Source of the DNA: Streptomyces sp. NBC_00572
GTDB lineage: Bacteria; Actinomycetota; Actinomycetes; Streptomycetales; Streptomycetaceae
Reading direction: 5' to 3'
DNA length: 64,000 bases
NCBI RefSeq assembly: GCF_026341815.1
Contig: NZ_JAPENX010000001.1
Span: 2,542,001 to 2,606,000, forward strand
Part shown: piece after piece, positions 53,565-61,266 of the stretch
Numbering within the stretch: position 1 is the first letter of the stretch
Layout of the letters: each line of letters starts with the position of its first letter
The notes under the pieces: model-generated
Database searches by the model: none
What the model was told of the DNA's origin: nothing
The model's input: the letters and a program-made list of their open reading frames with translations, nothing else
Made by a program: the position numbers and the translations under genes

Positions 53565-53602
53565 AGCTGGGGCCCGCATCCTTCGGGGTGCGGGCCCCAG
53601 CT
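53565..53602 (+). terminator. terminator after cspA
   Basis: AGCTGGGGCCCGCA (53565-53578) and its perfect complement (53589-53602), loop of 10 nt. Confidence 0.93.
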
Positions 53603-53798
53603 GCATGCATTTCGCGGGATTTTCACGCGCACCCGCGTCTCTCGCATTTCTTTCGCTCGCCCGCCTGCGCCGACAATTCCTTTGTTCCGAGCCAGGCTGC
53701 TTTCTTTCGCATTTAATTCGGCCCGTGCCTGTGATTCCCAACGCTGTTCATCCGCTGCCGGAATTCCTCGATACGCGCCGTATCAAGGAAGGTTCTGC

Positions 53799-55310
53799 AT
53801 GAACCCCACACGCACGAACGGCCGTTCCTCCCGCACCCGCCGCAACGGCGGCCACGCGTACGACTCCTCCGCAGGAACGGGCCGGGGCGGTCGCCCCGGT
53901 TCGTCCGCCGCGAGCCGATCGGGAGGTCCGAGCCGGTCGGGCGGATACGGCAGGCGTCCCGCCGCCGTGCAGGGGGAGTTCGCCCCGCCGAAGACGATCA
54001 CTCCGGCGCTGCCCGCCGTCGAGGCCTTCGCCGACCTGGCCCTGGACCGGCGCCTCCTCGCCGCGCTCACCGCACAGGGCGTGTCCGTCCCGTTCCCCAT
54101 CCAGGGCGCGACCCTGCCGAACTCCCTGGCGGGCCGCGACGTCCTCGGCCGCGGCCGGACCGGCTCCGGCAAGACCCTCGCCTTCGGCCTGGCCCTGCTG
54201 GCCCGCACCGCCGGACAGCTCGCCGAGCCCCGTCAGCCGCTGGCGCTGGTCCTGGTCCCCACCCGGGAACTCGCCCAGCAGGTCACCGACGCGCTCACGC
54301 CCTACGCCCGCGCCGTGAAGCTGCGCCTTGCCACCGTCGTCGGCGGGATGCCGATCGGCCGGCAGGCGAACGCGCTGCGAAGCGGCGTCGAAGTCGTCGT
54401 TGCCACCCCCGGCCGTCTCAAGGACCTCATCGACCGCGGCGACTGCCGGCTGAACCAGGTCTCCATCACCGTCCTGGACGAGGCCGACCAGATGGCCGAC
54501 ATGGGCTTCATGCCCCAGGTCACCGCGCTCCTGAACCAGGTCCGCCCCGAGGGCCAGCGCATGCTGTTCTCCGCGACCCTGGACCGCAACGTCGACCTCC
54601 TGGTCCGCCGCTACCTCACCGACCCCGTCGTCCACTCCGTGGACCCCTCCCAGGGTGCGGTCACCACGATGGAGCACCACGTCCTGCACGTGCACGGCGC
54701 CGACAAGCAGCGGCTGACGACCGAGATCGCCGCGCGCGAAGGCCGGGTGATCATGTTCCTGGACACCAAGCACGCCGTGGACCGCCTCACCGAGGACCTC
54801 CTCCACTGCGGTGTCCGGGCCGCCGCCCTGCACGGCGGGAAGTCGCAGCCGCAGCGCACCCGCACCCTCGCCCGGTTCAAGACCGGGCACGTCACCGTCC
54901 TGGTCGCCACGAACGTCGCGGCGCGCGGCATCCACGTCGACAACCTCGACCTCGTCGTCAACGTGGACCCGCCGACCGACCACAAGGACTACCTCCACCG
55001 CGGCGGCCGGACGGCCCGGGCCGGCGAGTCCGGCAGCGTCGTCACCCTGGTCACCGCCAACCAGCGCCGCGACATGGCCCGCCTCATGGCGACCGCCGGC
55101 ATCGTGCCCGAGACCACCCAGGTCCGCTCCGGCGAGGAGGCGCTCGCCCGGATCACCGGCGCGCGGACCCCCTCCGGCATCCCCGTGACGATCACCGCAC
55201 CGCCCGCCGAGCAGCGCAAGCGCAGCGCGACCTCCCGCGGTCGACGCGGCCCCGCCTCGGCAGCGAGGCGCGCCGGCGGACGGCGTTCCGCCGGCGACGC
55301 GGCGGCCTGA
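53799..55310 (+). CDS. DEAD-box RNA helicase
   Basis: A 503-residue cold-shock-type RNA helicase. The N-terminal 60 residues are Arg/Gly/Ser-rich (RSGGPSRSGGYGRRP). Helicase motifs in order: FPIQGATLP (Q motif), GRTGSGKT (I), VPTRELAQQV (Ia), VATPGRL (Ib), DEAD (II), SATL (III), VATNVAARGI (V) and HRGGRTARAG (VI). The C-terminus is a basic, low-complexity tail. The 250-nt region before it is a pyrimidine-rich leader without a gene, probably regulatory. ATG at 53799 follows AAGGAAGG. Unwinds structured RNA at low temperature; function inferred from family and cspA neighbourhood. Confidence 0.95.
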   Translation: MNPTRTNGRSSRTRRNGGHAYDSSAGTGRGGRPGSSAASRSGGPSRSGGYGRRPAAVQGEFAPPKTITPALPAVEAFADLALDRRLLAALTAQGVSVPFPIQGATLPNSLAGRDVLGRGRTGSGKTLAFGLALLARTAGQLAEPRQPLALVLVPTRELAQQVTDALTPYARAVKLRLATVVGGMPIGRQANALRSGVEVVVATPGRLKDLIDRGDCRLNQVSITVLDEADQMADMGFMPQVTALLNQVRPEGQRMLFSATLDRNVDLLVRRYLTDPVVHSVDPSQGAVTTMEHHVLHVHGADKQRLTTEIAAREGRVIMFLDTKHAVDRLTEDLLHCGVRAAALHGGKSQPQRTRTLARFKTGHVTVLVATNVAARGIHVDNLDLVVNVDPPTDHKDYLHRGGRTARAGESGSVVTLVTANQRRDMARLMATAGIVPETTQVRSGEEALARITGARTPSGIPVTITAPPAEQRKRSATSRGRRGPASAARRAGGRRSAGDAAA

Positions 55311-55356
55311 GCCGTACGTGATCCGGAAGCTGACCCATCTCTTCAGGAGGCACGTT

Positions 55357-55761
55357 GTGACGCTGGTCCGGATGCAGCCCCACCCGACGCACCCCGCCCC
55401 CGCGCACCTGACGGCGGCCGACGCCGTGGACACGGCCGGACCGCAGGTCTGCGACGACATGACCGTCGAGGTGGCCCTCTCGGTCATGGCCGGAGCCCGC
55501 ACCGGGCACTTGGTCGTCTGCGACAACGACGGCCTGTGCACCGGCCTGGTCACCCGGGCCCAGCTCGCCGCCGTCCGCGACAGCCCCGCCTACACGGACC
55601 GGCTCCAGCTGCGCGACCTCTCCGGCGACGGCGGGCCGCTCACCTCGGCCACCGCCTTGACGATCGGGCGGGCCGTACGTCCCCGGGTCGTCACCCCGTC
55701 CGTCGTGGGCGAACAGGACGACACTCCGGGCGCCCCCGCGCCCACCCTCGTCCTCGCGTGA
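55357..55761 (+). CDS. CBS-domain protein
   Basis: A 134-residue protein with a single CBS-type pair region: MTVEVALSVMAGARTGHLVV followed by CDNDGLCTGLVTRAQLAAV. This reads like a CBS domain pair with one domain shortened; ligand (adenosyl groups) unknown. The C-terminus is Pro/Val-rich. GTG at 55357 after CAGGAGG (6-nt spacing). Third gene of the cold-shock-like block, 46 nt after the helicase gene. Confidence 0.75.
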   Translation: MTLVRMQPHPTHPAPAHLTAADAVDTAGPQVCDDMTVEVALSVMAGARTGHLVVCDNDGLCTGLVTRAQLAAVRDSPAYTDRLQLRDLSGDGGPLTSATALTIGRAVRPRVVTPSVVGEQDDTPGAPAPTLVLA

Positions 55762-55809
55762 ACCGCCCACCACGGCGGAACCATCCCCTTCCTCTCCCTG
55801 TGAGGCATC

Positions 55810-56124
55810 GTGCGCTGTGTCATCGCCCGCTTCCCCTTCGACCTCACCAAGAGCGGCGTCCTGGACTCCATGAAGGGCATCAAGCCCGAGGAGGTCGTCG
55901 GCGAGTCCGTGATCATCGGCCGCCGCACCTACCCCGTCAAGCAGGTCGGCCAGGTCATCACCCGCCAGGACCGCCGCGACTTCAGCGCCGGTGAAGTCCT
56001 CCGCGCCATGACCAAGCTCGGCTTCACCTGCCGCGGCCTCCCCCAGAACACCGCGCCCGCCCGCGCCCTCAACCCCCTCCAGCACGCCTCCGCGATGCTC
56101 GGCGCCCCGGCGGCGGCGGCCTGA
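55810..56124 (+). CDS. small conserved protein of the cold-shock block
   Basis: A 104-residue basic protein: MRCVIARFPFDLTKSGVLDS followed by MKGIKPEEVVGESVIIGRRT, then QDRRDFSAGEVLRAMTKLGF. It reads as a compact alpha/beta protein. I recall similar proteins next to CspA/helicase genes in Streptomyces, but no function. The GTG at 55810 follows GTGAGG. A strong terminator follows. Confidence 0.72.
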   Translation: MRCVIARFPFDLTKSGVLDSMKGIKPEEVVGESVIIGRRTYPVKQVGQVITRQDRRDFSAGEVLRAMTKLGFTCRGLPQNTAPARALNPLQHASAMLGAPAAAA

Positions 56125-56166
56125 CCGTGACCCACGGGCGAACGTGAGCTGACCCCCGAACAGCCA

Positions 56167-56202
56167 AGAGGGCCCGACCGGCACCCGCCGGTCGGGCCCT
56201 CT
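56167..56202. terminator. bidirectional terminator
   Basis: AGAGGGCCCGACCGGC (56167-56182) and its perfect complement (56187-56202) with a 4-nt loop. Ends the cold-shock block. Confidence 0.94.
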
Positions 56203-56237
56203 CGCGTATCGGTCAGCAGGTGTCTCCGGGCGCGAAG

Positions 56238-56597
56238 TCAGTGATCGGAGTAGCTGAAGTCGCCCACGGTCCAGGCGCTGACGTCCGCGATCGAGACGCG
56301 GTACATTCCCCCCGTCTCCGGGATCCCCACCGTGCCCTGAAGGATCCGCGCCATGTGGAAGTGCAGATGCGCGGGCGGCCCGTCCCTCCGTGTCGTAGCG
56401 GTGAAGACGGCGGAGAACCCTCCCAGGCGGGCGGAGTCCGCCAGGACCTCCGAGACCCGCTGCCTCCACACCGCTTCGGGCGCCAGCCGACCGGTGATGA
56501 CAGCGCCACCGGTGACCACCGTCAAGGACATCTGATTGCTCTGCCCGGACTCCACCAACGTGGCAACGTCGACGAGCAGCTCGTCAAGCTTCGACAT
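56238..56597 (-). CDS. conserved hypothetical protein
   Basis: A 119-residue soluble protein with MSKLDELLVDVATLVESGQS, VSLTVVTGGAVITGRLAPEA-like beta segment, a HLHFHMARILQGTVGIPETG strand region containing three histidines, and a terminal WTVGDFSYSDH. The HLHFH cluster could bind metal. I do not recognise the family. Minus strand, convergent with the cold-shock block. Confidence 0.7.
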   Translation of the reverse strand: MSKLDELLVDVATLVESGQSNQMSLTVVTGGAVITGRLAPEAVWRQRVSEVLADSARLGGFSAVFTATTRRDGPPAHLHFHMARILQGTVGIPETGGMYRVSIADVSAWTVGDFSYSDH

Positions 56598-56644
56598 GAG
56601 AGCCGATCCTATTCACGGTCGTCCGATCCCCCCAACCGGTCGTG

Positions 56645-57032
56645 CTACCGGGCGAGAAGGGCCGTCACCGTCTTCCCACCAGAGGCACGCCGCGTGACCG
56701 AGGTCGCTGTGGCGAGTCGGTTGGCCATGGGCCGGCCGAAGCCTCCGGTGCCGCCGTTCAGGTCGGGGGTGCGCATGCGGGGGGCCTGCGGGCTGTCGTC
56801 GTGCACGGCCACCTTGATGTTGTCCCCCTGCGGTCAGGTCCAGGGTGCGGGTGCCGCCGCCGTGGCGCAGGGCGTTGGTGAGGAGTTCCGACACAACGAG
56901 GATCACGGTGTCGGCTGGCTCGGATGCGGGCGCCGGAACGAGGCCCTCAAGAGAATGCCGGGCGCTGTCGCGTGCGACGGCGACAGGACCCGCAGAGCGG
57001 CCGATCGCGACATCGACGCTCATCGTGTCCAT
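56645..57032 (-). pseudogene. frameshifted anti-sigma/HATPase-type protein
   Basis: The N-terminal frame encodes SADTVILVVSELLTNALRHGGG-type N-box of RsbW-like ATPases (as ILVVSELLTNALRHGGG). The reading frame shifts at a run of five C residues (56824-56828 on the plus strand). After removing one base it continues as DNIKVAVHDDSPQAPRMRTP, DLNGGTGGFGRPMANR and GKTVTALLAR to a stop at 56645. The intact order matches Streptomyces anti-sigma regulatory kinases. Single-base indel in a homopolymer can be a real inactivation or a sequencing error. Confidence 0.8.
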
Positions 57033-57900
57033 CAGGTCCCCCTGGTCTGTGATCGTCAGAACCGGTCCCTACCTGTCCGCGGCGTGTGCCCGGATATGCG
57101 GTGGTCAACCCGGCGGTGACCGCTCCGCGACCCTTCGCGTCGCTGTTCGAGGTCGATTACCTACCCACCGGACACGCGGAAATCTATGTCGGCCGGAGTA
57201 GACATTGGGTGGCGGCGTGGTTATGGTTTCTCTCGTAGCCCAGAGAGACAGCAGGGCCTGGCAGAGACGAACTGCCGGCAAGCAGTACCAGCAGTACAGG
57301 TAGTTGCAGTGAGCAGGACGGTGCGGCGGCGGAGTTTCGAAGCCAGGGCTTTCGTAGGACGGCGACGGGACTGGCGGCCGGACCGGGTGGCCCGCAGTGA
57401 TCAGGGGTCGCCGTGAGCGGGACCGCTGTCATGGCAGGTGCGGTACCCGTGAGTGCAGTGCGCAGTACCCGCAGTGAAGCAGTGAGCAGTACCCCTGGTG
57501 AAGGCGTCGGCTGCGGACGCGCGCACCGGGAAGTTCGGCAGTGGGGTTCTGAGCCAGAGCAGACGCAGGACGGGCGACGGGGCTGGCTGCCGGAGAGTGG
57601 CGCTGTCACAGGCCACTGAGCGGTTCGCATCACCAGCAGTACCCGCAGTGGATCAGTACCAGCAGTACGCAGTACCCCCATGGCAAGAAGTTGATCACCG
57701 AGAGAAGAACGGAGGAACGCAGCGCCATCAGGATCGCCCGGGCGGAAGACTTGAGCCCGGGTACCGCAGGACATCGATAGTGAGGTGGTCTCCGGTCAAG
57801 CAACCGCGATCCCCGCAACCCCGACAGCAACCAGGTCGGGTACGCGGACACAGAACGCCGGCGCAGTATCAGGGCCGGCAGGTGGTGTAGAAGTTCCTTC
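57033..57900. other. long gene-free region
   Basis: About 870 nt with no supported gene on either strand. Reading frames here are low-complexity and lack ribosome binding sites. It contains the CAGTAC repeat tract below. Possible leader of the MerR gene or decayed sequence. Confidence 0.55.
57283..57676 (+). repeat. dispersed CAGTAC repeats
   Basis: CAGTAC (most often CAGTACC) occurs at 57283, 57292, 57463, 57486, 57637, 57654, 57663 and 57670, and the related CAGTG is frequent between them. The core is far above chance density for this DNA. It is not periodic and not in a coding frame. Confidence 0.8.
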
Positions 57901-57933
57901 GGGGCCCTGGTGCCAGTACGGCACCAGGGCCCC
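57901..57933 (+). terminator. strong hairpin just upstream of the MerR gene
   Basis: GGGGCCCTGGTGCC (57901-57914) pairs perfectly with 57920-57933, loop AGTAC. It ends 27 nt before the MerR start, so it could be a terminator for upstream transcription or an attenuator for the MerR gene. The loop again contains CAGTAC. Confidence 0.75.
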
Positions 57934-57959
57934 TCAACGCGTTTCCCAGAGAGGTGCAA

Positions 57960-58298
57960 ATGACAGCAGATGACTCGTACGGCCGTCTCGACGACGACGA
58001 CTACCCCGCCTACACGATGGGCCGGGCCGCCGAGATGCTCGGCACAACACAGGGCTTCCTCCGGGCCATCGGCGAGGCCCGCCTGATCACCCCGCTGCGC
58101 TCGGAGGGCGGCCACCGCCGCTACTCCCGCTACCAGCTGCGCATCGCCGCCCGCGCCCGGGAACTCGTCGATCAGGGCACACCGATCGAGGCCGCCTGCC
58201 GCATCATCGTCCTCGAAGACCAGCTCGAAGAGGCCCAGCGCATCAACGCCGAATACCGCCGCGCCGCCACATCCGACGCGCCACCAGACTCGGCTTGA
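57960..58298 (+). CDS. MerR-type DNA-binding regulator
   Basis: A 112-residue regulator with a MerR winged helix: YTMGRAAEMLGTTQGFLRAI, GEARLITPLRSEGGHRRYSR, then a C-terminal coiled coil (IIVLEDQLEEAQRINAEYRR). There is no effector-binding cysteine set. Start ATG at 57960 after GAGAGG; a GTG at 57954 is an alternative. Similar short MerR proteins in Streptomyces are associated with cold- or osmotic-stress loci, from memory. Its own control may involve the hairpin and repeat tract upstream. Confidence 0.85.
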   Translation: MTADDSYGRLDDDDYPAYTMGRAAEMLGTTQGFLRAIGEARLITPLRSEGGHRRYSRYQLRIAARARELVDQGTPIEAACRIIVLEDQLEEAQRINAEYRRAATSDAPPDSA

Positions 58299-58545
58299 GG
58301 TGAGTTCGCCCGCCGTCGGCATCGACCGACGGGTGCACCCCGAGGGCTTGGCGGAGGATTGCTCACGAGCAGATGCCCGCGCGAGGTCCGCCCCCAGGTC
58401 AGCACTACGCGTGGCCTGGTAGGCGCCGTACGCCCGGCCTGCGCGGAGCACTGACAAGTTTCTTCCGGCACGTTGAGCGTCAGTCAGAGCTGTTGGCGCC
58501 GGCCGGAGAGTTCATGTCGGGAGTTGCACATCAGGCCGTCGACAC

Positions 58546-58934
58546 CTATCGCGACTGCTCCCACTCGGTCCGGGAGAGTTCGTACTCGACTTCACCGTGC
58601 TCGGAGCCCTCGATCTGCTCCGGCCGGTCCCCGGTGAAGTTCCGGATGAAGGACAGGCCCGACTTTTCCATGACGCGACGGGAGCGGGTGTTGACGGCCA
58701 TGGTGTTGGCCCCGACCCGCTCGACCTCCAGGTCCGTGAACCCCTTGTGGACCAGTGCCTGGGACCCCTCGGTGGCGTAACCGCGTCCCCATGCCGCCTG
58801 GTTCAGGCGGTAGCCGAGTTCGACCACGGCAGGGCTGTCCTCTTCCGACGGCCGGAACTCGAACCAGCCCAGGAAGGTGCCGCTGGGCTTCTCCTGCGCA
58901 GGACGAGCCGGTCGGTCTCCAGGAAGTGGGGCAT
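58546..58934 (-). pseudogene. broken GNAT acetyltransferase
   Basis: The downstream part is intact: VELGYRLNQAAWGRGYATEG and ALVHKGFTDLEVERVGANTM, NTRSRRVMEKSGLSFIRNFT to the stop. The N-terminal start (MPHFLETDRLVLRR) is present but in another frame, and the segment in between is shorter than in intact relatives by roughly 60 residues. So a deletion plus frameshift has inactivated the gene. Confidence 0.78.
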
Positions 58935-58944
58935 GCCGCGATCG

Positions 58945-59308
58945 TCACCGGGGGTGGTCCGGGCCTGCCACCGATCTTCCGCCCGACGGCAGACGGTGGT
59001 GTTCATCGAAACGGGATTTCCAGAGGCCCACCTCATCGCACGTAGCCGGGTCAGTCACCTCACGATTCCTGTTCTGGCTGCCGGCCAAGGACCGGTGCAC
59101 CAGGCGGTCGCGCGGTTTCCGTCCGGTCGGATGGTCACCTTCCTGACGTTCGACCGCCCCGGCCACGGGGAGCTCGACCTGGAGGCGGAGATCTGCAGCA
59201 GCGACCATGCGGTCTGCTTTCCCCCCAAGCCCGGCTCGCTCCCACCGAACTGTCGCGTGATCGCCGGGACAGGTCCTCGGTCATCGTGGGCGTCCGTTCC
59301 CTCTTCGC
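58945..59308. other. unassigned region
   Basis: About 360 nt. The plus strand has one moderately protein-like stretch around 59100-59200 (ARFPSGRMVTFLTFDRPGHG) but no start or family match. I see no RNA gene or regulatory element. Confidence 0.45.
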
Positions 59309-59713
59309 CTACCCGAGCCCACCGAGACGGAGGGATTCTCCTAACTCGCTGAGCTTCACGGTCGTCTCCGGGGTCTGCTCCTGCGACTGTTCGGCGAGTT
59401 GAATGGCTTCCTCGATCTCGCTGAGCTTCGCGGAGGTCAGGACGCCTGCCCGTTCGATCAGGTCGGACCGGGACACGGTGGTCAGCCATGTGCAGGGGAT
59501 GAAGCCCTGGCGGGGGAACGCGAACCGCAGGACACCGTCGAAGGGCAGTCCCTCCATGGCGCCCACGGTCACTTCGACGCCCAGACCGCTGACGTCGATG
59601 CCCGCCGGGGCGACGACCTGCACCACCCGGATCCCGGAGGTGTCGTCTCCCGACAGCAGGACGGCCGGCCGCCGCTCGTCGAACTCGACCCACCAGACTT
59701 CGCCACGTCGCAC
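59309..59713 (-). CDS. PemK/MazF-like toxin
   Basis: A 134-residue protein of the MazF/PemK endoribonuclease fold: VRRGEVWWVEFDERRPAVLL opens it, followed by a beta-barrel (VVQVVAPAGIDVSGLGVEVT) and a terminal helix (LSEIEEAIQLAEQ). Typical MazF Arg/Thr active-site residues are only partly visible, so activity is uncertain. The GTG at 59713 follows AGGAGG. No antitoxin gene is adjacent on either side, unlike most MazEF loci. Confidence 0.8.
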   Translation of the reverse strand: MRRGEVWWVEFDERRPAVLLSGDDTSGIRVVQVVAPAGIDVSGLGVEVTVGAMEGLPFDGVLRFAFPRQGFIPCTWLTTVSRSDLIERAGVLTSAKLSEIEEAIQLAEQSQEQTPETTVKLSELGESLRLGGLG

Positions 59714-59810
59714 AGGTCCTCCTGCATGCAAGACTGCCCCGAACGCACACACCCTGCGCCCGAGTACTGGATGATTCCCTGTTCCGCGGGATTGCGGGCA
59801 AGGGCGGAAG

Positions 59811-60533
59811 TCAGCCCAGGGCGAGCCAGCGGATGCCGAGCTGCTCGACCTGCACGGTCTCCGCTTCATGCAGCGGCTCCCGGCCTGTGGCCTTGCGCAG
59901 GAAGTGGGGACGGCTCCACTCAAGCTCATCGGCTGCCGTGGTGTGCTCCGCGCCGAGGAGCAGCTCCGTCACGGCATCACCGGCCGCCGGGGTGAGCCAG
60001 GCTTCACGTCCGAGTGCGTCGGCCAGGTCGAGTCCATGGACGGCGACCTCCACGACGCGCGTAAGGAGGAACTCCGACAGGAGCATGGCATCGCCGTGGC
60101 GTGTCCGCACGGTTCGACCATCCGGCTGGGCCCGGCACAGCCGGTCGGCTCGCCGCCACGTCGCGGCGAAGTCCTCGGCGAAGGCGGCGCCGTCCGCCGG
60201 CCGCGCCGCACGGTCCTGGGCCAAGGCGATCCGCTTGCCGTTGGTCTGCGCTGAGAAGCGGTCGTCAGGGCGGTAGTACTCCACCGCGGAGATCTCCGCC
60301 TCGCCGGGTGCCGGCGCGTCCAGCATCGCCGGAAGCCAGTCGATCACCACGCACACGTGCCCGAGCAGGTCGCGTACGGACCAGGGAGTGCAGCGCGTCG
60401 GGAGGCTCCACTCAGCCCCGGACAGTCCGGCCACGGCATCGGTGAGGGCGCCGCATTCCAGCCGGAAGGCTTCGAGTACCTGGTGGTGGTCCACTCCGCG
60501 CCGCTCCCCGTGCGTTCGCCGTCCCGTGCTCAC
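59811..60533 (-). CDS. maleylpyruvate isomerase/DinB-like mycothiol-dependent protein
   Basis: A 240-residue four-helix-bundle protein of the mycothiol-dependent maleylpyruvate isomerase-like group. It has the N-terminal LSGAEWSLPTRCTPWSVRDL followed by LGHVCVVIDWLPAM with a conserved His, and later LTRVVEVAVHGLDLADALGR with the second His. These two histidines plus an acidic residue would form the metal site. The function is a mycothiol-dependent transfer or isomerisation, substrate unknown. The start GTG at 60533 overlaps the stop of the upstream acetyltransferase by GTGA, so the two are coupled. Confidence 0.82.
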   Translation of the reverse strand: MSTGRRTHGERRGVDHHQVLEAFRLECGALTDAVAGLSGAEWSLPTRCTPWSVRDLLGHVCVVIDWLPAMLDAPAPGEAEISAVEYYRPDDRFSAQTNGKRIALAQDRAARPADGAAFAEDFAATWRRADRLCRAQPDGRTVRTRHGDAMLLSEFLLTRVVEVAVHGLDLADALGREAWLTPAAGDAVTELLLGAEHTTAADELEWSRPHFLRKATGREPLHEAETVQVEQLGIRWLALG

Positions 60534-61063
60534 TTCGCCGTCCCGCCGTTCCGCTCCACGCGAAGCACCGAGTAGATCACCAGGTCGTTCCACTGCCCGC
60601 CGCGCCAGACCGCGGAGCGCAGCACGCCCTCCTCGACGAAGCCCGCCTTCTCCAGGGCGCGCCGCTCAGCGACGTTGTCTCGGTCCGTCCACGCCTGGAT
60701 CCGGTCCGCCCTCGTGTGGTCGAACAGGTACTCCACCAGCAGCTGCTGGGCCCGGGTGCCTATGCCCCGGCCGCGGGCGGAGGGCACCAGGCCGATGGCC
60801 AGGCTCCAGTTGGTCATGTCGGCCGGCCCCCAGGTGCCGGGGAACCACTTGACCCGACCCACCGTCCGGTCGCCCTCGGCTACGGAGAGCAGCCCGCCGT
60901 CAGGACCGAGCAGACCGTTGTCCGCGAAGCGACGGCGCAGGTCGGCCGTCGACTGGAAACCGAACCACTGATGAACGCCCCAGCCCTCCGGTCCGCTGAA
61001 CTCCTTCTCGTACAGGTCGAGATCGTCGGTGGCGACAGGACGAAGGGTGATCTCATCCGGCAT
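60530..61063 (-). CDS. GNAT N-acetyltransferase (RimJ/RimL type)
   Basis: A 177-residue GNAT protein. The N-terminus reads DEITLRPVATDDLDLYEKEF and the acetyl-CoA site is IGLVPSARGRGIGTRAQQLL (Arg-x-x-Gly-x-Gly-type loop). It ends with RDNVAERRALEKAGFVEEGV. RimJ/RimL-like enzymes acetylate N-termini or small molecules. Start ATG at 61063 has GGAG 7 nt upstream. Translationally coupled with the DinB-like gene. Confidence 0.87.
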   Translation of the reverse strand: MPDEITLRPVATDDLDLYEKEFSGPEGWGVHQWFGFQSTADLRRRFADNGLLGPDGGLLSVAEGDRTVGRVKWFPGTWGPADMTNWSLAIGLVPSARGRGIGTRAQQLLVEYLFDHTRADRIQAWTDRDNVAERRALEKAGFVEEGVLRSAVWRGGQWNDLVIYSVLRVERNGGTAK

Positions 61064-61266
61064 GGAACGGCTCCAGATCCTCTCGGCCGAACGGCTCGAA
61101 CCCTGCAACGGCCATACGGACAACTACTTCTCGCTTCGCGCTTCTCAGATCATCGACACGCGCGCCGATGCGGTCCCGGTTGCAGACCGCCGGAAAGAGA
61201 TCGCCGGGCAGGAGCCGAGACTTCCTTGCCGATCGCCCTCACGGGGCGTGCGATAGGTTCCCCGCC

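Noticed and set aside
57184..57774. Minus-strand frame reading VLRT-type repeats
   Set aside because: It only translates the CAGTAC repeat tract. No start signal and no family match.
58597..59352. Plus-strand frame antisense to the broken GNAT gene
   Set aside because: No start, no conserved motif; most likely a shadow, although the 59.1-59.2 kb part is left as unassigned.
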